Position numbers and translations under genes: made by a program | The notes under the pieces: model-generated | Databases searched by the model: none | Told to the model about the DNA's origin: nothing | The model's input: the letters and a program-made list of their open reading frames with translations, nothing else | In this document: positions 51,670-60,549 of the stretch, in pieces | How the letters are laid out: each line of letters starts with the position of its first letter | Position numbering within the stretch: the first letter of the stretch is position 1 | Source: Occultella glacieicola | GTDB taxonomy: Bacteria; Actinomycetota; Actinomycetes; Actinomycetales; Beutenbergiaceae | DNA: 64,000 nucleotides | Reading direction: 5' to 3' | Assembly: GCF_004353825.1 (NCBI RefSeq) | Contig: NZ_SMNA01000005.1 | Location: 62,001-126,000, forward strand

Positions 51670-53226
51670 ATGGCGCGGGTACTGGTCATCGGCTCCGGGA
51701 TCGCCGGGCTGGTCGCGGCCACCCGCATCCATGAGGAGGCGGCCCACACCCATGAGGTGGTGCTGGCCACCAAGGGCGATCTCGGGCTGAGCAACACCCG
51801 CTACGCCCAGGGCGGCATCGCCGCGGTGATGTTCGCGCAGGACGACGTCGAGGCGCACATCGCGGACACCCTGGTGGCGGGCGCCGGCCTGTGCGACCCC
51901 GAGGCCGTGCGGGTGCTGTGCGCCGAGGGCCCGGCCCGGATCCGGGACCTGGTGGCCGCGGGCGTCGAGTTCGACCGTGACACGACCGGCGAGTTCGCCC
52001 GGGGTCTGGAGGCGGCGCACTCGTTCCCGCGGGTGCTGCACGCGGGCGGGGACGCCACCGGCGCCCGGATCGAGGAGGCGCTGACGGCGCGGGCGCGCGC
52101 GAGCGCGGTGGCGATCCACGAACACACGTTCCTGACCGATCTGCTCCTCTCCGACGGCCGCGTGGTCGGGGCGCGCCTGCTCGACGGCGAGGCCGGCGTC
52201 CTCGAGGTCCGTGCGGACGCCGTGGTGCTCGCCACCGGGGGCGCCGGCCGGTTGTACCCGTACACGTCGAACCCCGCCGTGGCCACCGGCGACGGCCTCG
52301 CGGCCGCCGCGCGCGCCGGGGCAGCCCTGGCGGACCTGGAGTTCTACCAGTTCCACCCGACCACGCTCGCCCTGCCCGGGAACTTCCTGGTCTCCGAGGC
52401 CGTGCGCGGGGAGGGCGCGGTGCTGCGCGACGCCGACGGCGAGCGGTTCATGCTCGCCGTGCATCCCGGCGCCGAACTCGCTCCCCGGGACGTGGTGGCC
52501 CGGGCCGTGGCGGACCGGATGGCGGCGACGGGGGCGCCCGTGTACCTGGACGCCACGGCGTTCGGTGCGGACGTGCTCGCCCGCCGGTTCCCGAGCATCG
52601 ACGCCGCCGTGCATGGGGCCGGCCTGGACTGGGCGCGGGAGCCCGTGCCGATCACCCCGGCCGCGCACTACTGGATGGGCGGGGTGGTCACCGACCTGTG
52701 GGGCCGGAGTTCGCTGCCGGGGCTGTACGCCGTCGGCGAGGTCGCCCGGACCGGCGTGCACGGCGCGAACCGGCTCGCCTCGAACTCCCTCCTCGAGGGA
52801 GCGGTGTTCGCCCACCGGGCGGTGCGGGCCCTGGTCGATCCGGATGCCGCCGGGCCCTGGCCGACGAGGCCGCCCTCGGGCGCGTCCGAGCCGGCCGGGG
52901 AGCCACGCCCGAGGGGCGGGACCGCTCCGTTCTCCCGGGCCGCGGTCCAGGACGTGATGTGGGACGCCGTCGGGCTGCGCCGGGACGGCGCCGGGCTCGC
53001 CCGGGCCATCCGGACCCTCGACGGCTGGGCCGCCGACGCCCCGGCGCCGCACTCCCCCGCCGAGCACGAGGACGCGAACCTGCTCCTGCTGGCCCGGCTC
53101 ACGGCGCGGGCCGCGCTGGCCCGCCCGGCGTCGGTGGGCGCTCACTTCCGCACCGACTCCGGCGCTGCACCGGCGCTCACGCGGGCCGGCGCTGCCTCGG
53201 TCGAGGTGGCGGTGGGCGCATGCTGA
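51670..53226 (+). CDS. nadB: L-aspartate oxidase
   Basis: About 518 residues. FAD fold VLVIGSGIAGLVAATRIHEE, TRYAQGGIAAVMFAQDD, FHPTTLALPG with the substrate His, and GEVARTGVHGANRLASNSLL are NadB hallmarks. It oxidises aspartate to iminoaspartate, channelled to NadA. The C-terminal region has a low-complexity Pro/Gly insert (residues ~395-420). Overlaps nadC by seven bases (53220-53226). Confidence 0.97.
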   Translation: MARVLVIGSGIAGLVAATRIHEEAAHTHEVVLATKGDLGLSNTRYAQGGIAAVMFAQDDVEAHIADTLVAGAGLCDPEAVRVLCAEGPARIRDLVAAGVEFDRDTTGEFARGLEAAHSFPRVLHAGGDATGARIEEALTARARASAVAIHEHTFLTDLLLSDGRVVGARLLDGEAGVLEVRADAVVLATGGAGRLYPYTSNPAVATGDGLAAAARAGAALADLEFYQFHPTTLALPGNFLVSEAVRGEGAVLRDADGERFMLAVHPGAELAPRDVVARAVADRMAATGAPVYLDATAFGADVLARRFPSIDAAVHGAGLDWAREPVPITPAAHYWMGGVVTDLWGRSSLPGLYAVGEVARTGVHGANRLASNSLLEGAVFAHRAVRALVDPDAAGPWPTRPPSGASEPAGEPRPRGGTAPFSRAAVQDVMWDAVGLRRDGAGLARAIRTLDGWAADAPAPHSPAEHEDANLLLLARLTARAALARPASVGAHFRTDSGAAPALTRAGAASVEVAVGAC

Positions 53227-54071
53227 CCCCCGCCGCCATCGAGGCCACGGTGCGGGCCGCCCTGACCGAGGACGCACCCTGGGGAGACCTGACCTGCGCG
53301 GCGCTCGTGCCGCCGTCGGCCACCGCGACCGCGGAACTGGTGGCCCGCACCGATGGCGTGCTCGCCGGGGGCGAGGTGTTCGCGGCTGCGTTCACCCTCA
53401 CGGACGCCTCCGTTCGGGTCACGCTCGCCGAGCCCGACGGCGCCGCGTTCGTCGCGGGGGCGGTGCTCGCCCGGGTGGTCGGCCCGGCCGGCGCGGTGCT
53501 GCAGGCGGAACGGATCGGGCTGAACTTCGCCCAGCGGATGTCCGGGATCGCGACGGTCACGCGCGCCTACGTGGACGCCGTGGCCGGCACCGGCGTCAGG
53601 ATCGCGGACACCCGCAAGACCACGCCGGGGCTGCGCGCGTTCGAGCGGCACGCGGTGCGGGCCGGCGGCGGGCACAACCACCGGTTCTCGCTGTCGGACG
53701 CGGTCATGGTCAAGGACAACCACCTGGCGGTGCTGGTGAACTCCGGGGTCGGTGTCACGCAGGCGCTGCTGGCGGCCCGCGAGCGGCTGCCGCACACCAC
53801 CCACCTGGAGGTGGAGGTGGACCGGATCGACCAGCTCGACGCCGTTCTGGCGGCCGGGGTGGACACGATCATGCTCGACAACTTCACCCTGGACGACCTA
53901 CGCGAGGGGGTCGCGCGGATCGGCGGCCGGGCGCTCGTGGAGGCCAGCGGCAATGTGCGCCTGGACACCGTGCGGGCCATCGCGGAGACCGGCGTGGACG
54001 TGATCTCGGTCGGCGCACTGACCCACTCCTCTCCCGCCCTCGACCTCGGGCTCGACGTGAGCGTGCGCTGA
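53220..54071 (+). CDS. nadC: Nicotinate-nucleotide pyrophosphorylase (carboxylating)
   Basis: 283 residues. Substrate-binding RIADTRKTTPGLRAFERHAV (Arg/Lys cluster), GGGHNHRFSLSDAVMVKDNH, LEVEVDRIDQLD and MLDNFTLDDL are present. Converts quinolinate and PRPP to nicotinate mononucleotide with CO2 release, the entry into the NAD pathway. Its stop shares one base with the following desulfurase start (TGATG). Confidence 0.97.
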   Translation: MLTPAAIEATVRAALTEDAPWGDLTCAALVPPSATATAELVARTDGVLAGGEVFAAAFTLTDASVRVTLAEPDGAAFVAGAVLARVVGPAGAVLQAERIGLNFAQRMSGIATVTRAYVDAVAGTGVRIADTRKTTPGLRAFERHAVRAGGGHNHRFSLSDAVMVKDNHLAVLVNSGVGVTQALLAARERLPHTTHLEVEVDRIDQLDAVLAAGVDTIMLDNFTLDDLREGVARIGGRALVEASGNVRLDTVRAIAETGVDVISVGALTHSSPALDLGLDVSVR

Positions 54072-55216
54072 TGCTGTACCTGGACGCGGCCGCGACCACC
54101 CCGATGCGCCGGGAGGCACTGGAGGCCATGTGGCCCTACCTCACCGGGGAGTTCGGGAACCCGTCAAGCCACCACACCGTCGGCGAGCGGGCCGCGGCCG
54201 CCCTCACCGACGCCCGGGCGCGGGTCGCCACGGTGCTCGGCTGCCGGCCGGGCGAGGTGGTGTTCACCTCCGGCGGCACCGAGGGCGCGAACCTCGCGGT
54301 CAAGGGGCTCGCGCTGGCGAACCCACGCGGACGGCACCTGGTGACCGCCGCGATCGAGCACGAGGCGGTGCTGGCCTCGGTCGCGTACCTGGAGCGGGTA
54401 CACGGGTTCTCCGTGACACAGGTGGCCGTGGACGACGCGGGCGCGGTGACCCCGCAGGCGCTTGCCGAGGCCCTGCGACCGGACACGACGCTGGTCTCCG
54501 TCGCGCTGGCGAACAACGAGATCGGCACCGTGCAGGAGATCGCGGCGCTCGCTGCGGTGGCTCGCGCGAACGGCGCCCTGTTCCACACCGACGCCGTCCA
54601 GGCGGCGGGGTGGTTGCCGGTCGGCGCCCGCGATCTCGGCGTGGATGCGCTCTCGATCTCGGGGCACAAGGTCGGTGCCGGCAAGGGCACCGGCGCCGTG
54701 TATCTGCGCGGGCGGCTGCCCGTGGAGCCGGTGCTGCACGGCGGCGGTCAGGAGCGTGAGCGCCGGTCCGGCACCGAGAACGTGCCCGGCGCCGTCGCCC
54801 TCGGGGTCGCGCTGTCCCTGGCCGAGGCGGAGCGGGCAGAACTGGCTCCCCGGTTGGCCGCGGCGCGGGAGACGTTCATCGCCCGGGTCCTGGAACTGGT
54901 GCCGACGGCGGTGCTCACGGGGCCGAGGTCGGCTCGCCTGCCGAACCACGCCTCGTTCTGCTTCCCGGGTACCAGCGGCGAGGCCGTGCTGCTGGAGTTG
55001 GAGCGTCTCGGTGTGGTCTCCTCGAGCGGGTCGGCCTGCGCGGCCGGGTCGGACGAGCCCTCGCACGTGCTGATCGCGATCGGGACGGCCCCCGAGGTGG
55101 CGCAGACCTCGGTCCGGTTCACGTTCGGGCGGGACGTCACGGAGGCGGACCTGGCCGGCGCCGCGGAGTCGGTAGGCGCGGCGGTCGCGAGCGTCGCGTC
55201 GGTGGGCACCGTGTGA
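54071..55216 (+). CDS. Cysteine desulfurase, NifS-like, in the NAD operon
   Basis: 381 residues. PLP lysine in SISGHKVGAGKGTGAVYLRG, N-terminal YLDAAATTPMRREALEAMW, HTDAVQAAGW and the short reactive loop SSSGSACAAGSDEPSHVLIA with the persulfide Cys. It supplies sulfur from cysteine for iron-sulfur cluster assembly, here almost certainly for the NadA [4Fe-4S] cluster, given its place as the last gene, coupled to nadC by a one-base overlap. Confidence 0.94.
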   Translation: MLYLDAAATTPMRREALEAMWPYLTGEFGNPSSHHTVGERAAAALTDARARVATVLGCRPGEVVFTSGGTEGANLAVKGLALANPRGRHLVTAAIEHEAVLASVAYLERVHGFSVTQVAVDDAGAVTPQALAEALRPDTTLVSVALANNEIGTVQEIAALAAVARANGALFHTDAVQAAGWLPVGARDLGVDALSISGHKVGAGKGTGAVYLRGRLPVEPVLHGGGQERERRSGTENVPGAVALGVALSLAEAERAELAPRLAAARETFIARVLELVPTAVLTGPRSARLPNHASFCFPGTSGEAVLLELERLGVVSSSGSACAAGSDEPSHVLIAIGTAPEVAQTSVRFTFGRDVTEADLAGAAESVGAAVASVASVGTV

Positions 55217-55273
55217 GATCACGCCCGTCACGCGGCGGGACGCCACCGTGGCCCGGCACGACGCCGACACTCG

Positions 55274-55303
55274 TTGACCACCTCGCTGCCGCGCGCGTAG
55301 CGT
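55274..55303 (+). promoter_or_regulatory. Promoter of the deazaflavin-type oxidoreductase/RidA pair
   Basis: TTGACC (55274-55279) and TAGCGT (55298-55303) with an 18-base spacer, in the gap after the NAD operon and 40 bases before the next start. A housekeeping-type promoter; it implies these genes are not part of the nad transcript. Confidence 0.55.
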
Positions 55304-55343
55304 CGAGTCGTGGCCGGCAGACCCGTGCGAAGGGAGGCCGGTG

Positions 55344-55823
55344 ATGAGCGACCAGGCCAGACCCGCCGCGCCGCGACTGCCCCCGCGGTGGTTCATCCGC
55401 ACGTTCTGGGCCTGCCATCGGGCGCTGTTGCGCGTGAGCGGTGGCCGACTCGGGCTGCGCCGGCCGAAGCCGGGCCGGTACGGGATGCTCCGTCTGCACA
55501 CGGTCGGGCGGCGCAGCGGGAACCCGCACGCGGTGGTCCTGGCCTACCTCGAGGACGACGCGAACCTGTTCACGCTCGCGATGAACGGCTGGGCCGACCC
55601 GACTCCGTCCTGGTGGCTGAACTTGCGCGAGCGGCCGGAGACGACCGTGGATCTGGTCGGCGGCTCCCGCCGGATGCGTGCCCGCGCTGCTTCCGGTGCC
55701 GAACACCAGCGGCTCTGGGCCCGGTACGCCGAACTCGACAAGAACCTCGACGCGTTCGCGAGGCTGCGCTCGCGTCCGACCGACCTGGTGGTGCTCGAGC
55801 CCGTGGTGGGGGACGCCCCGTGA
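55344..55823 (+). CDS. Nitroreductase/deazaflavin-dependent oxidoreductase family protein
   Basis: About 159 residues from ATG 55344 with GGGAGG six bases upstream (GTG 55341 is an alternative). A split-barrel flavin-binding fold of the Ddn/Rv1155 group: LRLHTVGRRSGNPHAVVLAY, PSWWLNLRERPETTVDLVGG and the C-terminal YAELDKNLDAFARL. Relatives use reduced F420 to reduce quinones or nitro compounds; F420 use here is inferred. Overlaps the RidA gene by four bases. Confidence 0.85.
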   Translation: MSDQARPAAPRLPPRWFIRTFWACHRALLRVSGGRLGLRRPKPGRYGMLRLHTVGRRSGNPHAVVLAYLEDDANLFTLAMNGWADPTPSWWLNLRERPETTVDLVGGSRRMRARAASGAEHQRLWARYAELDKNLDAFARLRSRPTDLVVLEPVVGDAP

Positions 55824-56269
55824 CCCGCCCGGCCTGCTGCGCCGGCGGTGTCGGCGATGCCGGGCCCCCCGTGCGGTGGAGCGCCTCATCGGGGTCGCCG
55901 CTGGAGCCCGAGATCGGGTTCTCCCGTGCCGTCCGGGTCGGCGCGCACGTCGCCGTCGCAGGCACCGCGCCGATCGGGCCCGACGGCGGCACGGTGGGTC
56001 ACGGGGATGTCGGCGCCCAGCTCCGGCGGTGCCTCGAGGTCTCGATCGAGGCGCTCGCCGTCGTCGGTGCCCTCCCCGAGGACGTGATCCGGACCCGGAT
56101 CATGCTGACCGACATCACCCGCTGGCGCGAGGCCGCCGCCGTGCACGGCGAGTTCTTCGCCTGGATCCGCCCGGTGACGACGTTCGTGGAGGTGTCGGGC
56201 TTCATCGACCCGGACTGGCTCGTCGAGACCGAGGTGGACGCGGCGGTCGGCGAGGACGCGGGGCCCTGA
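55820..56269 (+). CDS. RidA/YjgF family protein
   Basis: About 149 residues from GTG 55820, overlapping the previous stop (GTGA). The Rid fold core GFSRAVRVGAHVAVAGTAPI, CLEVSIEALAVVGALPEDVI, RTRIMLTDITRWREAAAVHG and FVEVSGFIDPDWLVETEVDA includes the conserved Arg of the imine-deaminase pocket (RTRIML). A ~20-residue N-terminal extension is not typical. Rid proteins hydrolyse reactive enamine/imine intermediates; not assigned to a subfamily with certainty. Confidence 0.85.
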   Translation: MTRPACCAGGVGDAGPPVRWSASSGSPLEPEIGFSRAVRVGAHVAVAGTAPIGPDGGTVGHGDVGAQLRRCLEVSIEALAVVGALPEDVIRTRIMLTDITRWREAAAVHGEFFAWIRPVTTFVEVSGFIDPDWLVETEVDAAVGEDAGP

Positions 56270-56316
56270 CCCCGGAGCGCCCGTGACGAGCGATCGGCTG
56301 CAATACCCTCGGGGTC

Positions 56317-57318
56317 ATGACCGGGCAGGACGGCGACCGAGAGACGGGCCGGGCAACGATCTACGACGTGGCCCGGCTCGCCGGCGTGAGCCATCAGACG
56401 GTCGCCAGGTTCCTGAACGGCGAGGGTGGTATCCGGCCGTACAACAAGGTGAAGGTCGAGGCGGCGCTGACGGAGTTGCGCTACCGCCCGAACATGACCG
56501 CGCGCTCCCTGGCCACGAAGCGTACGTTCCGGATCGGGGCGCTGGGCTACGAGATCGCCGGGCACAACCCCGGCCGGGTGCTGCAGGCCGCCAGCGACGC
56601 CGCCCGCGAGCTCGGCTATGTGGTCGAGGTGATGGGACTCGATCCACTCGATCCCGGCCAGCTCGCGGACGGCGTGGAGACGTTGATCCGTCACGGCGTG
56701 GAGGGGCTGCTGATCACCTCCCCCACCGTCGGAATCGCCGAGGAACTCAGCGGACTGCGCATCGACGTCCCGGTCCTGGTCGACGGCGCCCGGGAGACGG
56801 ACGAGTTGCAACGCCGCGGCACGCTGCTCGCCCTGAACCACCTGCACGCGCTCGGCCATCGGCGGATCGCGCACCTCGCCGGTCCTTCGCAATGGACCGC
56901 GGCGCACCTGCGCCGGGAGACCTACGAGTCCTTCATGACCGAACACGCCGGGGCCTCGCTCGTCTGGGAGGGCGACTGGGAGTCCCGGTCCGGATACACC
57001 CGGGCGGAGCGGGTCGTCAACGACGGCTCGATCACGGCCGTGTTCGCCGCCAATGACCGCATCGCCCTCGGCGCTCTGCTCCGTTTCCACGAGCTCGGTG
57101 TCCGCGTGCCCGATGACATCAGCATCGTGGGCTTCGACGACATGCACGAGTCCGAGTTCTTCCACCCGCCGTTGACCACGGTGCGCCAGCACGTCGACGC
57201 CGGCGGCCGAACCAGCGCCGCCCGCCTCATCGCGATGATCGAGGGCCGCCCGTCGGAGTACCCCTATCCCGAACCGGACCTCGTCGTCCGCGCCTCCACG
57301 GGCCGGGCCAACACCTGA
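56317..57318 (+). CDS. LacI-family transcriptional repressor
   Basis: 333 residues. N-terminal LacI HTH with hinge (ATIYDVARLAGVSHQTVARF, GEGGIRPYNKVKVEAALTEL) and a periplasmic-binding-protein-like ligand domain (IGALGYEIAGHNPGRVLQAA, TAVFAANDRIALGALLRFHE, VGFDDMHESEFFHPPLTTVR). It binds a sugar-like inducer and represses the divergent-free downstream transporter operon through the operator at 57363-57382. No strong ribosome site precedes ATG 56317. Confidence 0.93.
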   Translation: MTGQDGDRETGRATIYDVARLAGVSHQTVARFLNGEGGIRPYNKVKVEAALTELRYRPNMTARSLATKRTFRIGALGYEIAGHNPGRVLQAASDAARELGYVVEVMGLDPLDPGQLADGVETLIRHGVEGLLITSPTVGIAEELSGLRIDVPVLVDGARETDELQRRGTLLALNHLHALGHRRIAHLAGPSQWTAAHLRRETYESFMTEHAGASLVWEGDWESRSGYTRAERVVNDGSITAVFAANDRIALGALLRFHELGVRVPDDISIVGFDDMHESEFFHPPLTTVRQHVDAGGRTSAARLIAMIEGRPSEYPYPEPDLVVRASTGRANT

Positions 57319-57321
57319 GGG

Positions 57322-57382
57322 TTGCGCACTCCGGAACCACCTGTCTACAGTGGCGGCACCCAAAACGTTACCGGTAACGTTT
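57322..57382 (+). promoter_or_regulatory. Promoter and perfect LacI-type operator of the sugar importer operon
   Basis: -35 TTGCGC (57322-57327) and -10 TACAGT (57346-57351) with an 18-base spacer. Directly downstream is the perfect 20-base palindrome AAACGTTACCGGTAACGTTT (57363-57382), the CG-centred type bound by LacI/CcpA-family repressors, placed to block early elongation. 40 bases before the binding-protein start. Confidence 0.85.
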
Positions 57383-57422
57383 GGCTCGGAACCTCAGGTG
57401 TCAGCACGAAGGAGTGGTGTAC

Positions 57423-58712
57423 ATGTCAACGCGACGAACACGTCTCGGCGCCCTTGCAGGCGTCCTCTCGGCCTCGGCCCTGGTCTTGGCCGGGTGCTCG
57501 GGATCGCCGACCGACGATGGCCCGGTGGTCCTGGAGTACTGGTCCTGGGCACCGAACATCGAGCAGGTGGTGGCCGTCTGGAACGAGGCGAACCCGGACA
57601 TCCAGGTCGAGGTCAACACCGCCGTCGCCGGCGCCGAGATCACGGCCAAACTCCTTGCCGCGGCCGAGGCCGGCAACCTCCCGGACGTCTCGAACACGAC
57701 GTACGACAACCTGCCGACCCTGATCATCAACGACATCGCGGCGGACGTCTCCGACGTCATGGGCGACCGCGAGTCCGAGACGGCCGGGCCGGCCTGGGAT
57801 CTCACCACCTTCGGTGGCTCGAACTACGCCGTTCCACAGGGGACCTCCCCGCAGATGCTCTTCTACCGCACGGACGTGTTCGCCGCGCACGGCCTTGAGG
57901 CCCCGACCACCTGGGACGAGTACGCGCAGGCCGCGCGCACCATCCACGCCGCGGACCCGGACACCTATCTGGCGACCTTCCCGGCCAACGACGCGCAGTT
58001 GTTCGCGGCCCTCAGCCAGCAGGCCGGCGCGCAGTGGTGGTCCCAGGACGGAGATGCCTGGTCGGTCGACATCGCCGATGACGCCAGCGGGCAGGTCGCG
58101 GACTACTGGCAGGGGCTTGTCGAGGAGGGCGTGGTGGCCACCATGAAGACCTACACGCCCGAATGGCAGGCGGCCCTCGCCGACGGCACCCTCGTGAGCT
58201 GGCTCGGCGCGGTCTGGACCCCGCCGCTGATCGAGCAGAACGCCCCCGAGACTGCGGGACTGTGGCAGGCCGTGGCGCTGCCCCAGTGGACCCCGGAGGC
58301 ACCGGCGGCGGGCGTGATGGGAGGGTCCGGGACGATCGTCACCACTCAGTCCGCGCATCCCGACGAGGCCCGCGAGTTCGCCCTCTGGTTGAACACCTCC
58401 GACGAGGCGCTCGAGGCCTACATCCAGTACGCGAACATCTGGCCCGCGGCGCTCAGCGGTCGCGAGTTCGACGGGCTCGGCGAGCCGCCGACCTTCTTGG
58501 CGAACCAGCCGGACTTCTACGAGCTCGCGGCGCAGATCGACGAGTACACGGTCGAGGTGACGTGGGGCCCGAACGTCGCGGCCGGGTTCGACACGTTCAA
58601 CAACGCGTTCAGCGACGCCATCGCGAACGGGACTTCGTTCCGGGACGCCCTCGACGTCGTCGAGACGGCCGTCGTCACCGACCTCGAGACGCTCGGGTAC
58701 ACGATCGAATGA
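57423..58712 (+). CDS. Sugar ABC importer substrate-binding lipoprotein
   Basis: About 429 residues from ATG 57423 (GGAG upstream). Signal peptide with lipobox Cys25 (SALVLAGCSG), then the family 1 solute-binding fold starting LEYWSWAPNIEQVVAVWNEA, with YAVPQGTSPQMLFYRTDVFA and GGSGTIVTTQSAHPDEAREF. Binds an oligosaccharide or sugar acid outside the cell. First gene after the LacI operator; overlaps the permease by four bases. Confidence 0.92.
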   Translation: MSTRRTRLGALAGVLSASALVLAGCSGSPTDDGPVVLEYWSWAPNIEQVVAVWNEANPDIQVEVNTAVAGAEITAKLLAAAEAGNLPDVSNTTYDNLPTLIINDIAADVSDVMGDRESETAGPAWDLTTFGGSNYAVPQGTSPQMLFYRTDVFAAHGLEAPTTWDEYAQAARTIHAADPDTYLATFPANDAQLFAALSQQAGAQWWSQDGDAWSVDIADDASGQVADYWQGLVEEGVVATMKTYTPEWQAALADGTLVSWLGAVWTPPLIEQNAPETAGLWQAVALPQWTPEAPAAGVMGGSGTIVTTQSAHPDEAREFALWLNTSDEALEAYIQYANIWPAALSGREFDGLGEPPTFLANQPDFYELAAQIDEYTVEVTWGPNVAAGFDTFNNAFSDAIANGTSFRDALDVVETAVVTDLETLGYTIE

Positions 58713-59629
58713 CCGGCCGACGCGAAATCGCCGCTCGGCGCCAACTCGTTCCGTACGCGTTCCTGGCGCCGGCCCTCATCCTCGCGACCGCCCTGCTGAC
58801 GATCCCGATCGGCTACGCCGTCTGGCGGAGCCTGCACGCCACGAGGATCACCGGCGGCGGCCTCGGCGTCGCCGAGGAGGTCTTCGTCGGGTTCGCGAAC
58901 TACGCCCGGGTGCTCGGCCGGGCCGACCTGTTGCCCTCATTCGGCCGGCTCGCGGGGTTCGCGGCGATCTTCGTGCCGACGGCGATGCTGCTCGCGCTCG
59001 TGTTCGCACTGTTGCTGGACAACGCCTCCAGCCGGCTGACCAGGTTCTCCCGCATCTCGATCTTCGTGCCGTACGCGGTGCCGGGGGTGATCGCCGCGCT
59101 CATGTGGGGCTTCATGTACCTGCCTGGGGTGAGCCCGTTCCACGACGCGGCTGCGGCGCTCGGCCTGCCCCAGCCCGACTTCCTCGGGCACTCCGGCATC
59201 ATCGCCTCGATCGCGAACATCGCGATCTGGGGTGCGGTCGGGTTCAACATGGTGATCCTGTACACCGCCCTGCGCGGGCTGCCGAGCGAGCTGTACGACG
59301 CGGCCCGCATCGACGGGTGCAGCGAGTGGCAGCTGGCGCTTCGGATCAAGGTTCCACTGGTGGTCCCCGGCCTGATCCTGACCGGCATGTTCACCGTGAT
59401 CGGCGCACTCCAGGTGTTCAGCGAACCCAACACGATGGTGACGCTCTCGACCGCGATCGGCTCCGACTGGGTGCCGATGATGGTGGTCTACCGGGACGCC
59501 TTCATCACGAACGACCTCTACGGGGCGTCTGCCCTCGCCGTCATCATCACCGTCGTCACGCTGGCAGCGTCGTTCCTGCTCCTGGGTATCGCCCAGCGTC
59601 GAGCCTTCGGATCGGAGGGCCGCTCATGA
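58709..59629 (+). CDS. Sugar ABC importer permease, MalF type
   Basis: About 306 residues with six membrane helices; starts MTGRREIAARRQLVPYAFLA and has the EAA loop ELYDAARIDGCSEWQLALRI. Forms the inner-membrane channel with the next gene, to which it is coupled by a four-base overlap. No ATPase gene lies in this operon, so the transporter must borrow one from elsewhere, for example the SugC-like MsiK-type ATPase encoded at 6.4-7.7 kb or another shared one. Confidence 0.9.
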   Translation: MTGRREIAARRQLVPYAFLAPALILATALLTIPIGYAVWRSLHATRITGGGLGVAEEVFVGFANYARVLGRADLLPSFGRLAGFAAIFVPTAMLLALVFALLLDNASSRLTRFSRISIFVPYAVPGVIAALMWGFMYLPGVSPFHDAAAALGLPQPDFLGHSGIIASIANIAIWGAVGFNMVILYTALRGLPSELYDAARIDGCSEWQLALRIKVPLVVPGLILTGMFTVIGALQVFSEPNTMVTLSTAIGSDWVPMMVVYRDAFITNDLYGASALAVIITVVTLAASFLLLGIAQRRAFGSEGRS

Positions 59630-60522
59630 GCGCCACGCAGGCGCGCACCCGGACCCGCACCGAGGCCGGGCCCGGGACACGTCGGCGGCCGTCGTCGGGG
59701 ATCCTTCCGACTGCCGTCCTCCTGATCGGAGCGGCGTACTGCCTGTTGCCCGTGTACTGGCTGATCTCGGCGGCCACGAAGCGGCCCGACGAACTGTTCT
59801 CGACCTTCTCCCTCGCACCGAGCTTCAACGGTGGCTTCCTCGACAACCTCGTGGGCCTGTCCCAGTACGCCGGCGGCGCGTTCTGGCAGTGGTGCCTCAA
59901 CAGCGTGATCTACGCCGGCGGCGGCGCGGTGGCCGCGACCGCCGTGGCGGCCCTTGCCGGGTTCGCGCTCGCCAAGTACGAGTTCCCCGGCAAGCGACTC
60001 GTGTTCGGGTACCTGCTCGTCGGAGTCCTGGTCCCCGGGGTGATCGTGGCCATCCCCCAGTACCTGCTGTTGTCCCAGCTCGGGCTGGCCGGCACCCGGT
60101 GGTCGATCCTGTTGCCCGCGATGATCAGCCCGTTCAGCATCTACCTGACCCGGGTGTTCACCGCAGGTGCGGTCTCCGACGAGGTGATCGAGTCGGCCCG
60201 CCTGGACGGCGCCCGCGAGTTCCGCCTGTTCCGGTCCGTGGCGCTGCCGATGATGGTGCCGGGGCTGATCACCGTGTTCCTGCTGCAGTTCGTGGGGATC
60301 TGGAACAACTTCCTGCTCCCGTTCATCATGGTCACCCGCAGCGACATGATGCCGCTCACGGTCGGCTTCTACTCGATGATGAACCAGGGCTCGGACCAGA
60401 CCAACGTGTACAGCTTCGTCATCATGGGCTGCCTGCTCGCAGTCGTACCTCTCATCGCGCTCTTCCTGTTCCTCCAGCGCTACTGGCGCCTGGATCTGAT
60501 CAGCGGTTCCCTCAAGGGCTGA
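59626..60522 (+). CDS. Sugar ABC importer permease, MalG type
   Basis: About 298 residues from ATG 59626. Six helices with the EAA motif VIESARLDGAREFRLFRSVA and the characteristic C-terminal RYWRLDLISGSLKG. Pairs with the upstream permease. Ends 27 bases before the aldolase gene. Confidence 0.9.
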   Translation: MSATQARTRTRTEAGPGTRRRPSSGILPTAVLLIGAAYCLLPVYWLISAATKRPDELFSTFSLAPSFNGGFLDNLVGLSQYAGGAFWQWCLNSVIYAGGGAVAATAVAALAGFALAKYEFPGKRLVFGYLLVGVLVPGVIVAIPQYLLLSQLGLAGTRWSILLPAMISPFSIYLTRVFTAGAVSDEVIESARLDGAREFRLFRSVALPMMVPGLITVFLLQFVGIWNNFLLPFIMVTRSDMMPLTVGFYSMMNQGSDQTNVYSFVIMGCLLAVVPLIALFLFLQRYWRLDLISGSLKG

Positions 60523-60549
60523 CCTCAGCCCCATCCCGAAAGGATCTTC

